This document shows positions 18,738 through 26,916 of a stretch of DNA of 64,000 bases, in pieces; the first letter of the stretch is position 1, and each line of letters begins with the position of its first letter. Source of the stretch: Magnetospirillum sp902729445 (lineage in GTDB: Bacteria > Pseudomonadota > Alphaproteobacteria > Rhodospirillales > Magnetospirillaceae); contig NZ_CACVCE010000072.1 in the NCBI RefSeq assembly GCF_902729445.1, positions 86,918 through 150,917 of the forward strand, given 5' to 3'. The notes beneath the pieces are model-generated. The model worked only from the letters and a program-made list of their open reading frames with translations. It ran no database searches and was not told the origin of the DNA. The translations under genes were made by a program, and so were the position numbers.

Positions 18738-19574
18738 TCAGCGGGCCAGGCCTTCAAGCAGGGCCAGTCCGTCGGCGCGCTTGCGCGGCAGCGGCGCGTC
18801 GGCGGCCAGCAGGCCGAGCGCGCGGGCCTTCAGCCCCAGTTCCAGCAGGAAGGGCGGCTTGAGGTGGGCAGCGGCCAGCGCCTGGTGGTCGGCCAGCACG
18901 GCTTCGGCCTCGCCCTGGCGGACCACCCGGCCGGCGGCGAACAAGGCGACGTCGTCGGCCCAGCTCCAGGCCAGATCGACGTCGTGGGTGGTGAAGACCA
19001 AGGTGGTGCCGCCCTGGCACAGCCGATCCAGCGCCGCCAGCAGATGCACCGTGCCGAACGGGTCCAGGCCGGCGCTGGGTTCGTCCAGCAAAAGGATGTC
19101 GGGCCGCATCGCCACCGCGCCGGCGATGGCGGCGCGCTTCTTCTGGCCGAACGACAGCATGTGCGGCGGCCGGTCGGCCAGCTCGGCGATGCGCAGGGAG
19201 TCCAGCGCTTCGGCGACGCGGGCGGCGACGACCGATTCGTCCAGTCCCAGGTTCAGCGGCCCGAACGAGACGTCCTCGGCCACAGTGCCGGCGAACAATT
19301 GATCGTCGGGGTCCTGCAGCACCAGGCCGACGCGGCGGCGCCACAGCGCCCGCTGGGCGCGGCCATGGGCCATGGCGGCCCCGTCCAGGCGCACCTGGCC
19401 GGATTTGGGTTCCAGGGTTCCGTTCAGATGCAGCAGCAGCGTCGTCTTGCCGGCGCCGTTGGGGCCCAGGATGGCGAGGCGCCGGCCCCGGCGCACGGCC
19501 AGGTCCAGCCCGGCCAGGGCCGGGGCGCCGCCGGGATAGGCGTAATGAAGGCCGCAGGCTTCCAGGATCACCAT
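18738..19574 (-). CDS. cbiO: Cobalt/energy-coupling-factor ABC transporter ATPase, 278 aa
   Basis: ABC ATPase with Walker A GPNGAGKTT, Q-loop VLQDPDDQLF, signature LSFGQKKR (a common ECF variant of LSGGQ), Walker B ILLLDEPSAG and H-loop THD. It energises cobalt uptake by the CbiMNQO complex. The start overlaps the cbiQ stop by 7 nt. The C-terminal ~50 residues extend beyond the ABC domain as in other CbiO proteins. Confidence 0.93.
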   Translation of the reverse strand: MVILEACGLHYAYPGGAPALAGLDLAVRRGRRLAILGPNGAGKTTLLLHLNGTLEPKSGQVRLDGAAMAHGRAQRALWRRRVGLVLQDPDDQLFAGTVAEDVSFGPLNLGLDESVVAARVAEALDSLRIAELADRPPHMLSFGQKKRAAIAGAVAMRPDILLLDEPSAGLDPFGTVHLLAALDRLCQGGTTLVFTTHDVDLAWSWADDVALFAAGRVVRQGEAEAVLADHQALAAAHLKPPFLLELGLKARALGLLAADAPLPRKRADGLALLEGLAR

Positions 19575-20293
19575 GCCAGGCCCAACCCGGCGATAGACAC
19601 CAGCAAGATCGCGGCACGGGCCAGTCCCCAGACCGAGACCGGCCGGCGGGGCGACAAGGTCCGCAACGACCCGTCGAAGCCACGCGCCGCCAGGCCGATT
19701 TCCTGGCGATGCGCGCGGTCCAGCGCCCTGGGCAGCAGCGAGGCCGCCAACAGCCCGGCCGAGCGGATGCGCCGACGCCAGCCGACCGTGCCCAGCCGGG
19801 CGGCCTGGACGGCGTGCATGGTCTGGGCGGTGTCTTGCAAGATGAAGATGAAGCGATAGATCGCCAGCGCCACCTCGGCCAATTCCGGGGCCAGACCCAG
19901 CCGCCTCAGGCCGTCGATCAGGGCCGGCGTGGACGTGGTCGCCGCCAACAGTAACAGGGCCGCCACCGCCGCCAGGGCGCGCAGCGCCACCGCCAGTCCG
20001 GCCCGACCGCCATCGGCGGCCAGATGCAGGCCCGCGGAATCGATCTCGACCGCCAGCGCCATGGTTCCGGTGGCGATGAAGGCGGCCGGCGGGGCCAGCA
20101 GGGCCAGCCAGTCGGCCGGGCCGACGCCCGAGCGCCAGGCCAGCAGGCTGGCCGCCGCCAGCACCGCCAGGGCGCCGGGAAAAGGCGGCAGGGCCAGCGC
20201 CAGGCCCATCAGGCCCAGCGCCGTCACCGCCTTCTCGCTCAGGGATTTGTCTTTCCAGCGGCTGGCGGCGGCCAGCCGGTCGGTGCGAATCAT
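19568..20293 (-). CDS. cbiQ: Cobalt ECF transporter T component CbiQ, 241 aa
   Basis: Membrane protein with several hydrophobic segments and the cytoplasmic coupling helices carrying the Ala-Arg-Gly motif AARGFDG (near residue 200). It couples CbiO to the substrate-binding CbiM. Start and stop overlap cbiN and cbiO, so the operon is translationally coupled. Confidence 0.9.
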   Translation of the reverse strand: MIRTDRLAAASRWKDKSLSEKAVTALGLMGLALALPPFPGALAVLAAASLLAWRSGVGPADWLALLAPPAAFIATGTMALAVEIDSAGLHLAADGGRAGLAVALRALAAVAALLLLAATTSTPALIDGLRRLGLAPELAEVALAIYRFIFILQDTAQTMHAVQAARLGTVGWRRRIRSAGLLAASLLPRALDRAHRQEIGLAARGFDGSLRTLSPRRPVSVWGLARAAILLVSIAGLGLAW

Positions 20294-20562
20294 TTCCGGC
20301 GCCGACCGTGCAGCCGCCCCAGCACATAGCCCAACAGCCCCGCCCCCGCCGCCGCCTGCAGGGCGAACAACAGGCTTTCGATCTCTTTGCTGGGCGGCGT
20401 CCAGATGTTCGAGAACCACGGGCGGTAACCCGATTCCTCGATCAAGGCCTGGGCCTGGCCGTCGGCGCCGCCATAGCTGCCCTCGATCCCCAGGATCAAG
20501 GGCGCCGCCACCACCAGGATCGCCGCTCCCAGCAGCACGATGTTCTGTCGCGCCATGGTCAT
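20290..20562 (-). CDS. cbiN: Cobalt transporter small subunit CbiN, 90 aa
   Basis: Two transmembrane helices (about 9-27 and 64-82) flank a periplasmic loop with the CbiN signature ADGQAQALIEESGYRPWFSN. CbiN assists cobalt loading into CbiM. It overlaps both cbiM and cbiQ by 4 nt (ATGA). Confidence 0.92.
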   Translation of the reverse strand: MTMARQNIVLLGAAILVVAAPLILGIEGSYGGADGQAQALIEESGYRPWFSNIWTPPSKEIESLLFALQAAAGAGLLGYVLGRLHGRRRK

Positions 20563-21206
20563 GCCCGGACCTCGGCCACCAGGGCGCGCTGGTTCAGCGC
20601 ATTCATCACCACCACCGTCAGCAGGCCCTCGGCCACCGCCAGGGGCAGCTGGGTCACGGCGAAGATGCCGGCGAACTTGGCCAACGCGCCGGCGAAACCG
20701 CTGGCGGCGTCGGGAAAGGCCAAGGCCAGCTGGGCCGAGGTCACCACATAGGTCCCCAGATCGCCCAGCATGGCGGCCAGGAACACCGCCACCGACGGCC
20801 CCAAGCCGATCTTGCCGGCCGCCTTCCACACCGCCCAGGCGATCCACGGCCCGGCCACCGCCATCGAGAAGACATTGGCCCCCAGGGTGGTCAGGCCGCC
20901 ATGGGCCAGCAGCAGGGCCTGGAACAGCAGCACCACGGTCCCGATGATGGTGGTGGCGGCCGGCCCCACCGCCAGCGCGCCCAGGCCGGTGCCGGTGGGA
21001 TGCGAGCACGAACCGGTGACGCTGGGCAGCTTCAGGGCCGACAGCACGAAGGCGAAGGCGCCGGCGGCGCCGAAGGTCAGCCGCAATTCGGGCCGTTCGA
21101 CCAGAATCCGCTTCAGGCGCACCGCGCCGACGGCGACGAAGGGCGCCGAAACGGCCGTCCACGCCAGGGCATGCCCGGCGGGAAGGAATCCTTCCATGAT
21201 ATGCAT
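20559..21206 (-). CDS. cbiM: Cobalt transporter substrate-binding subunit CbiM, 215 aa
   Basis: Starts MHIMEGFLP, the conserved CbiM N-terminus whose His2 and amino group bind Co(II). A later conserved histidine-containing loop (SCSHPTGTGLGAL) is present. Six or so membrane helices. It is the first gene of cbiMNQO and lies downstream of a cobalamin riboswitch, so cobalt uptake is repressed when B12 is plentiful. Confidence 0.95.
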   Translation of the reverse strand: MHIMEGFLPAGHALAWTAVSAPFVAVGAVRLKRILVERPELRLTFGAAGAFAFVLSALKLPSVTGSCSHPTGTGLGALAVGPAATTIIGTVVLLFQALLLAHGGLTTLGANVFSMAVAGPWIAWAVWKAAGKIGLGPSVAVFLAAMLGDLGTYVVTSAQLALAFPDAASGFAGALAKFAGIFAVTQLPLAVAEGLLTVVVMNALNQRALVAEVRA

Positions 21207-21299
21207 CTATCCACCTCTTGGTCCGCGAACAGCGAACACACCGCCCCGACTTGGGACATCACCGTTCCAGGACACCCCGCCCGGAAGGTCGTGCGTACG

Positions 21300-21512
21300 C
21301 GGGTTCGACGGCAGGTCTCCTGGCTCGCGGGTCAAGGGTTCCGGCATAGCCTTCCCGACCTTGGAAACGTTCGCCGGTGGATATCCTGGCAAACGGGTCA
21401 GTGGCAATCGCGAACGGCCGGAACCTCTCCGCCTACAGTTGCGGGGGCAGCGCCGGAATCGCACCGGCTTCCCATCTTCACCCCCGTCACCCTTGCGGAC
21501 TTCGGGGGAACC
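21300..21512 (-). promoter_or_regulatory. Cobalamin (AdoCbl) riboswitch
   Basis: Read on the minus strand, the leader contains GAAGCCGGTGCGATTCCGGC and then GCTGCCCCCGCAACTGTAGG (21424-21465), followed by the TGCCACTG-type segment and, nearest the gene, a B12 box AGCCAGGAGACCTGCC (21310-21325). This order matches the cobalamin riboswitch class. The B12 box is about 105 nt upstream of cbiM. Boundaries are approximate. Confidence 0.93.
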
Positions 21513-21621
21513 GTCTGGGCGGACTATAATTTCGCCACATTGGGGAAGTCAATTTCGCTTTCGCCCCGGGCCGGTTTGCGCGACCCTGAGGCCGGCGAAC
21601 CTTCGTGGGGAGTTTTCTTTC

Positions 21622-22320
21622 GTGGGCCATACCATCGTGCTGGTCGATGACGACCGCAATATCCTGACCTCGGTGTCGATCGCCCTGGAATCCGAGGGCT
21701 ACAAGGTCCGCGCCTATACCGACGGCGCCGAGGCGCTGCGCGGCCTGACCAGCCAGCCGGCCGACCTGGCGGTGCTGGACATCAAGATGCCGCGCATGGA
21801 CGGCATGGAATTGCTGCAACGGCTGCGCAAGAACTCGGCCATCCCGGTGATCTTCCTGACCTCGAAGGACGACGAGGTGGACGAGCTGATGGGCCTGCGC
21901 ATGGGGGCCGACGATTACATCAAGAAGCCGTTCTCGCAGAAGCTGCTGATCGAACGCATCCGCGCCCTGCTGCGCCGCCTGGACATGGCCGCCGAGGAAG
22001 GCGACGGGCCGGCGGCCGGCGCCATCACCCGGGGCGAACTGGTGCTGGACCCCGGCCGGCATGTCTGCGTGTGGAAGGGCGCCAAGGTCGACCTGACCGT
22101 CACCGAGTTCCTGCTGGTCAAGGCCCTGGCCCAGCGGCCCGGCCACGTCAAGAACCGCGACCAATTGATCGATGCCGCCTACGGCGAATCGATCTATGTC
22201 GATGACCGCACCATCGACAGCCACATCAAGCGGGTCCGCAAGAAATTCCGCGAGGTCGACGATTCCTTCGCCCATATCGAAACCCTGTACGGCGTCGGCT
22301 ATCGTTACCGTGAAGACTGA
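21622..22320 (+). CDS. chvI: OmpR-family response regulator, ChvI-like, 232 aa
   Basis: Receiver domain (1-120) with acidic pocket Asp9-Asp11 and phosphoacceptor Asp53 (VLDIKMPRMDG), lysine in KKPF, and a C-terminal winged helix (about 135-230, DRTIDSHIKRVRKKF). The start is a GTG at 21622 with GGGGAG 9 nt upstream; no ATG fits. It overlaps the sensor kinase gene. ChvI governs envelope and acid-stress genes in alphaproteobacteria and is typically encoded near hprK, as here. Confidence 0.9.
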   Translation: MGHTIVLVDDDRNILTSVSIALESEGYKVRAYTDGAEALRGLTSQPADLAVLDIKMPRMDGMELLQRLRKNSAIPVIFLTSKDDEVDELMGLRMGADDYIKKPFSQKLLIERIRALLRRLDMAAEEGDGPAAGAITRGELVLDPGRHVCVWKGAKVDLTVTEFLLVKALAQRPGHVKNRDQLIDAAYGESIYVDDRTIDSHIKRVRKKFREVDDSFAHIETLYGVGYRYRED

Positions 22321-23926
22321 ACCGGTCAGGCGCCGGGGCCGCTGGCGGCCGCTGGCCTCGCCGCTGACGCGGCGCATCCTGGCGGTCAACCTGATCGCCC
22401 CGGTGCTGCTGGTGGCCGGGCTGATGTTCCTGGACCGCTACAAGCAGGCGCTGATCGAGTCCGAACTGGCGGGCCTGGCCACCCAGGCCGAGATGGTGGC
22501 CGGTGCCGTCGGCGAAAGCGCGGTGGCCGAACAAAGCCTGGGCTTCCTGGAAATCAACGCCGAGCTGGCCCAATTGATGGTCCGCCGTCTGGCGCAGCCG
22601 GCCCAGGTGCGCGCGCGCCTGTTCGACGCCGTCGGCGACCTGGCCGCCGATTCGCAATTCGTGCTGTCGGCCAAGGGCAACATCCAGATCGAGGACCTCG
22701 ACCCGCCGCCGCCGCCCGGCTTCTGGTCCGACCTGGCCGCCCGCTGGGACCGCCTGTCCCACTGGATGCCGGCCGACCCCGACCTGCCGGTCCATGTCGA
22801 GCGGCTGGACAGCCGGGGCGACCAGTTCCCGGAAGTGGTCGCCGCCCTGGCCGGCGAGACCGGCACCGCCATCCGCTCGTCGCCCGAGGGCGGCATCGTC
22901 TTGTCGGTGGCGGTCCCGGTCAGCCGCTACAAGCAGGTGGTCGGCGCCTTGATGGTCACCCATGACGGCCGCGCCGTCGCCCATGGCCTGTTCCAGGTCC
23001 GCCTGGCCATCGCCCAGGTGTTCATCGTCACCCTGGCGGTCACCGTCGGCCTGTCTTTCTTCCTGGCCGGCACCATCGCCCGGCCGGTGCGCCGCCTGGC
23101 CATGGCCGCCCATCAGGTCCGCCGCGGCCAGGGCCGGCGCGCCCGCATCCCCGATTTGTCGGCCCGGGGCGACGAAATCGGCGAATTGTCGCTGGCCCTG
23201 AAGGAAATGACCGCCGCGCTGTGGACCCGCATGGACGCCATCGAACGCTTCGCCGCCGACGTCTCGCACGAGATCAAGAATCCGCTGACCAGCGTGCGCT
23301 CGGCGGTCGAGACGGCGGCCCGCATCAGCGACCCGGACAAGCAAAAGCGCCTGCTGGAAATCATCCGCGACGATGTCGAGCGGCTGAACCGGCTGATCAC
23401 CGACATTTCCGACGCCTCGCGCGTCGATGCCGAAATGAGCCGCGCCGAGATGGAGCCGGTGCCGCTGGCCACCCTGCTGGCCACCCTGGCCCAGGTCTAT
23501 CAGGACACCGGCGCCGAGGGCGCGCCCGGCCTGCTGGTGACCCTGCCGGACTCCGATCCCCTGACGGTGGCCGGCATCGACGGCCGTCTGGTTCAGGTGC
23601 TGCGCAACCTGATCGGCAACGCCTTGTCGTTCAGCCCAATCGGCGGCACCATCCGCCTGTCGGGCTGGCGCGACGACGGCGTGATCCACATCGCCGTCGA
23701 GGATGACGGCCCCGGCATCCCCGAGGGCAAGCTGGACGCCATCTTCGGCCGCTTCTACACCGAGCGGCCGGCCGGCGAGAAGTTCGGCACCCATTCCGGC
23801 CTGGGCCTATCCATCAGCAAGCAGATCATCGATGCCCACCAGGGCCGCATCCACGCGGAAAATCGCACCGATGCCGACGGCCGGGTGATCGGCGCGCGCT
23901 TCGTGGTGACGCTGCCGGCCCATTGA
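22310..23926 (+). CDS. chvG: Sensor histidine kinase, ChvG-like, 538 aa
   Basis: Two transmembrane segments (about 23-42 and 233-252) enclose a periplasmic sensor domain. HAMP, a HisKA domain with phospho-His320 (VSHEIKNPL) and an HATPase_c domain follow. The GTG start at 22310 overlaps the regulator stop by 11 nt. It is the partner of the upstream ChvI. In related bacteria ChvG is held inactive by the periplasmic inhibitor ExoR, but exoR is not in this window. Confidence 0.9.
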   Translation: MKTEPVRRRGRWRPLASPLTRRILAVNLIAPVLLVAGLMFLDRYKQALIESELAGLATQAEMVAGAVGESAVAEQSLGFLEINAELAQLMVRRLAQPAQVRARLFDAVGDLAADSQFVLSAKGNIQIEDLDPPPPPGFWSDLAARWDRLSHWMPADPDLPVHVERLDSRGDQFPEVVAALAGETGTAIRSSPEGGIVLSVAVPVSRYKQVVGALMVTHDGRAVAHGLFQVRLAIAQVFIVTLAVTVGLSFFLAGTIARPVRRLAMAAHQVRRGQGRRARIPDLSARGDEIGELSLALKEMTAALWTRMDAIERFAADVSHEIKNPLTSVRSAVETAARISDPDKQKRLLEIIRDDVERLNRLITDISDASRVDAEMSRAEMEPVPLATLLATLAQVYQDTGAEGAPGLLVTLPDSDPLTVAGIDGRLVQVLRNLIGNALSFSPIGGTIRLSGWRDDGVIHIAVEDDGPGIPEGKLDAIFGRFYTERPAGEKFGTHSGLGLSISKQIIDAHQGRIHAENRTDADGRVIGARFVVTLPAH

Positions 23927-24052
23927 CTCGCGGCCCGTGGCGACCGCACAAAAGGTTCAACCGGAAATAGTTGCGCCTTTCATTCTCTTTCGATAGGATT
24001 TGCGAATCGCCATTGTTTGGCCGCAGGTTCGATTCATAGCGCTGGGGTTGGC

Positions 24053-24304
24053 ATGTCGGAAATCCAGGTTCGCCGTATGAGTATCCGGCGCTACACAACA
24101 GGCACCCCAGGGACCACCATCCCCGCCGCCGGAGGCGGAGAGAGTGGCCCCCATCCGCGCGCACTTACCGCAACGGAAGCAGGCGATCTGGATGTGATCG
24201 ATGCGACCCTGGCCCATAGCGCCAAAAAGCTGCGGACCCTTAGCCGGGACGATGCCTTGGCTCGCCTTCGTACTCGCACGGGACGGGGCGCCGTCAAGGA
24301 ATAG
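24053..24304 (+). CDS. Small orphan protein, 83 aa
   Basis: Begins MSEIQVRRMSIRRYTTG, followed by a Gly/Pro-rich linker and a predicted helical C-terminal half ending in a basic stretch. No family recognised. Base and codon use are less GC-biased than in chvG and hprK. It is 6 nt upstream of the next orphan gene, so the two form a unit inserted between chvG and hprK. The start codon has only a weak ribosome site, so the exact start is uncertain. Confidence 0.5.
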   Translation: MSEIQVRRMSIRRYTTGTPGTTIPAAGGGESGPHPRALTATEAGDLDVIDATLAHSAKKLRTLSRDDALARLRTRTGRGAVKE

Positions 24305-24310
24305 CTGGGA

Positions 24311-24802
24311 ATGCCCTTGCTGAAACGTGACCTTGATGCGCTCCGAATTGCAGCCATTGCGAACAAGGACTTCATCGATCTCTCGGTAAACGATCTTCGC
24401 CTTGGCATCATGATCCAAGACGTTGCCGACCTTGATGGCTGGGAAAGATCATTGGCATTCCTGGCATCCGTTTGGTTGCGCGCTCCTTTCGAGGCTAAAG
24501 GCATCGACGTGGTCGTGACCAACTACTGCATGATGCTGCGTGGGATCGCCGCACTGTCCCTGCCGATTGATGACGACCGCTGCCGGCGTTGCCGCGATGG
24601 CGCTGAATGTCCGAAGGGCAATCTTTGCATGAGCAGTCTCATTGCCAACCGCATCGAGGCCGCCAAGCGAATGACGAAGGAAAATGTCAGCGCCCTGACC
24701 TCGGGCCATAACCACAGCCTCGGAGCCCGCACCCTACTGGTGGATGAGCGTATCACCAGGTACCGCGAATACGCCAGGGACCGGCTGCGCCGCAGGTTCT
24801 AG
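24311..24802 (+). CDS. Orphan protein with a cysteine cluster, 163 aa
   Basis: Mostly helical protein with a compact cluster C-x2-C-x5-C-x5-C in the middle (RCRRCRDGAECPKGNLC), which could bind zinc or an Fe-S cluster. The C-terminus is basic (TRYREYARDRLRRRF). Codon use is more A/T-rich than in the neighbouring core genes. It directly follows an 83-aa orphan gene and interrupts a normally compact chvIG-hprK locus. I do not recognise the family; a regulator or a toxin-antitoxin-like pair is possible but unproven. Confidence 0.6.
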   Translation: MPLLKRDLDALRIAAIANKDFIDLSVNDLRLGIMIQDVADLDGWERSLAFLASVWLRAPFEAKGIDVVVTNYCMMLRGIAALSLPIDDDRCRRCRDGAECPKGNLCMSSLIANRIEAAKRMTKENVSALTSGHNHSLGARTLLVDERITRYREYARDRLRRRF

Positions 24803-24841
24803 CCGATTGACTCGCGACGGCGCCGCGATCACCCTTCCCCC

Positions 24842-25273
24842 ATGCAACTGGTCCACGCCACCACGGTCGAGATCGACGGCCATGCCGTCTTGCTGCGCGC
24901 GCCCTCGGGCGGCGGCAAGTCCGATCTGGCGCTTCGGCTGATCGATGCCGGCGCGGTGCTGGTGGCCGACGACCAGACCGCCCTGACCGCCCAGGACGGG
25001 CGCCTGTTCGCCAGCCCGCCCGACACCATCGCCGGCCTGTTCGAGGTGCGCGGCCTGGGCGTGGTTCGCCTGCCCCATTGCCCACGCGCGCCGCTGGCCC
25101 TGGTGGTCGATCTGGTGGCGCCGGACCAGGTTGAACGCCACCCCGAGCCGGCAACCGCCGGTTTCCTGGGCCTGGCCGTCCCACGTGTGGCGCTGGCCCC
25201 GTTCGAGGCCTCGGCGGCCGCCAAGGTTCGCCTTGCGATGCTGGGCGCGCTGCGAGATATAATGGTGCGGTGA
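24842..25273 (+). CDS. hprK: HPr kinase/phosphorylase, short alphaproteobacterial form, 143 aa
   Basis: Only the C-terminal kinase domain of HprK is present: Walker A APSGGGKSD near residue 20, then the conserved DDQTAL and VRLPHCPRAPLALVVDLV segments. The short form without the N-terminal domain is usual in alphaproteobacteria. It modifies a serine of HPr (probably Ser52 of the downstream HPr). Its stop overlaps the rapZ start. Confidence 0.88.
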   Translation: MQLVHATTVEIDGHAVLLRAPSGGGKSDLALRLIDAGAVLVADDQTALTAQDGRLFASPPDTIAGLFEVRGLGVVRLPHCPRAPLALVVDLVAPDQVERHPEPATAGFLGLAVPRVALAPFEASAAAKVRLAMLGALRDIMVR

Positions 25274-26184
25274 TGAGCCCAGCCACCGCAGCCACCTCCC
25301 CCGATTCCCCTGCGCCTTGCGCGCCCGCCGGTCGCGTGGTGATCGTCACCGGCCTGTCGGGCGCCGGCAAGACCTCGGCCCTGAAGGTGCTCGAGGATCT
25401 GGGCTTCGAGGCGGTCGACAACCTGCCGGTGATGCTGCTGTCCAGCCTGGTCCGCCGCGACGGCCCGGCCCGGCCGCTGGCGGTGGGCATCGATATCCGC
25501 ACCCGCGATTTCGGCGTCGAGCCGGTGCTGCACGAAATCGACCGCCTGATGGCCGAAGCCGGCCAGGATGTCCGCCTGCTGTTCCTCGATTGCGACGACG
25601 AAGTGCTGAGGCGCCGCTTCACCGAGACCCGCAGGCGCCATCCGCTGGCCGCCGACCGGCCGCTGATCGACGGCATCCGCCACGAACGCACCCTGGTCAG
25701 CCCGCTGAAAAGCCGCGCCGCCGTGGTGTTCGACACCTCGAACCTGGCGCCGGGCGAATTCAAGCAGGTGCTGTCGGCCCATTTCGGCCAGGCCTCGACC
25801 CAGGGCTTGCTGGTGTTCGTCACCTCGTTCGCCTATCGCGAAGGCCTGCCGCGCGAGGCCGATCTGGTGTTCGACGCCCGCTTCCTGGCCAATCCGCACT
25901 ACCAGCCCGATCTGAAGCCCTTGACCGGACGCGATCCGGGCGTGGCCGAATTCGTGTCGAACGACCCCGCTTTCGCGGTTTTTTTCGACTCTTTGACCGG
26001 TTTGCTGGCTCCACTGTTGCCCCGCTTCGCTGCCGAGGGTAAGAGCTATCTGACCATTGCCGTCGGCTGCACCGGCGGACGCCACCGTTCGGTCTTCATC
26101 GCCGAGCGGCTGGCCCAGTGGCTGGCCGGCCGCAACGTTCGGGTCGAGCTTCGCCACCGCGAATTGTTGGCAGCCGGGACATGA
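25273..26184 (+). CDS. rapZ: RapZ-family RNase adapter / nucleotide-binding protein, 303 aa
   Basis: P-loop GLSGAGKTSALKVLEDLGFEAVDN at the N-terminus, and the RapZ C-terminal domain with GCTGGRHRSVFIAERLA. In enterobacteria RapZ senses glucosamine-6-phosphate and guides sRNA decay; the role in alphaproteobacteria is less known. The ATG at 25273 overlaps the hprK stop. A GTG one codon earlier is an alternative start. Lies between hprK and the EIIA gene in the PTS-Ntr operon. Confidence 0.92.
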   Translation: MSPATAATSPDSPAPCAPAGRVVIVTGLSGAGKTSALKVLEDLGFEAVDNLPVMLLSSLVRRDGPARPLAVGIDIRTRDFGVEPVLHEIDRLMAEAGQDVRLLFLDCDDEVLRRRFTETRRRHPLAADRPLIDGIRHERTLVSPLKSRAAVVFDTSNLAPGEFKQVLSAHFGQASTQGLLVFVTSFAYREGLPREADLVFDARFLANPHYQPDLKPLTGRDPGVAEFVSNDPAFAVFFDSLTGLLAPLLPRFAAEGKSYLTIAVGCTGGRHRSVFIAERLAQWLAGRNVRVELRHRELLAAGT

Positions 26185-26197
26185 CAAGGGGTTGGAG

Positions 26198-26605
26198 ATG
26201 ATCGGACTGGTACTTGTGACCCACGGGAAGCTGGCCGACGAGCTTGTCGCCGCCATGGAACACGTGGTCGGGCCGCAGCCAAACGTTGCCGCCGTCTGCA
26301 TCGGCCCGGACGACGACATGGAGCGGCGCCGCAACGACATCATGGAATCGGTCGCCCGCTGCGATGACGGGACCGGCGTGGTGGTGCTGACCGACATGTT
26401 CGGCGGCACGCCGTCGAACCTGGCCATTTCCATCATGGACAAGGCCAAGATCGAGGTCATCGCCGGAGTCAACCTGCCGATGCTGATCAAGCTGGCCAGC
26501 GTGCGCCATTCCGAGCCGCTGGGCGACGCCGTCGCCTCGGCCCAGGAAGCCGGCCGCAAATACATCAACGTCGCCTCGAAACTTCTGAGCCAGGGGTCCC
26601 GATGA
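26198..26605 (+). CDS. PTS EIIA component of the mannose family, 135 aa
   Basis: The MIGLVLVTHGKLADEL N-terminus places the phosphorylated histidine at His9. The domain has the DMFGGTPSNLA motif typical of EIIA-Man/DhaM proteins. No EIIB or EIIC gene is nearby, so it works as a regulatory phosphate acceptor. It overlaps the HPr gene start by 4 nt. Confidence 0.9.
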   Translation: MIGLVLVTHGKLADELVAAMEHVVGPQPNVAAVCIGPDDDMERRRNDIMESVARCDDGTGVVVLTDMFGGTPSNLAISIMDKAKIEVIAGVNLPMLIKLASVRHSEPLGDAVASAQEAGRKYINVASKLLSQGSR

Positions 26606-26889
26606 GCGCGGCCGACACCGAAGTCCGGCGCACCGCCACCATCTGCAACCGCCGTGGGCTGCATGCCCGCGCGGCGGCCAAGTTCGTCAAGCTGGTTGCC
26701 ACCTTCGACGCCCAGGTCCATGTCGCCCATCGCGGCACCGAGGTCTCGGGCATGTCGATCATGGGGCTGATGATGCTGGCCGCCGCTCCCGGCTGCTCGA
26801 TCGAGATGCGGGCCTCGGGTCCCGATGCCGGGCCGGCGCTCGACGCCATCTGCACCCTGATCGACCAGAAGTTCGACGAAGAGGACTGA
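26602..26889 (+). CDS. ptsH: HPr-family phosphocarrier protein, 95 aa
   Basis: NRRGLHARAAAKFVKL carries the PEP-dependent phosphorylation site His21, and GTEVSGMSIMGLMMLAA carries the HprK target serine (Ser52). It shuttles phosphate from enzyme I to the EIIA proteins, here the mannose-type EIIA and probably PtsN encoded at 49324. Confidence 0.95.
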   Translation: MSAADTEVRRTATICNRRGLHARAAAKFVKLVATFDAQVHVAHRGTEVSGMSIMGLMMLAAAPGCSIEMRASGPDAGPALDAICTLIDQKFDEED

Positions 26890-26916
26890 TCCTCACCCCT
26901 GGCCCGAGGATTTTGG

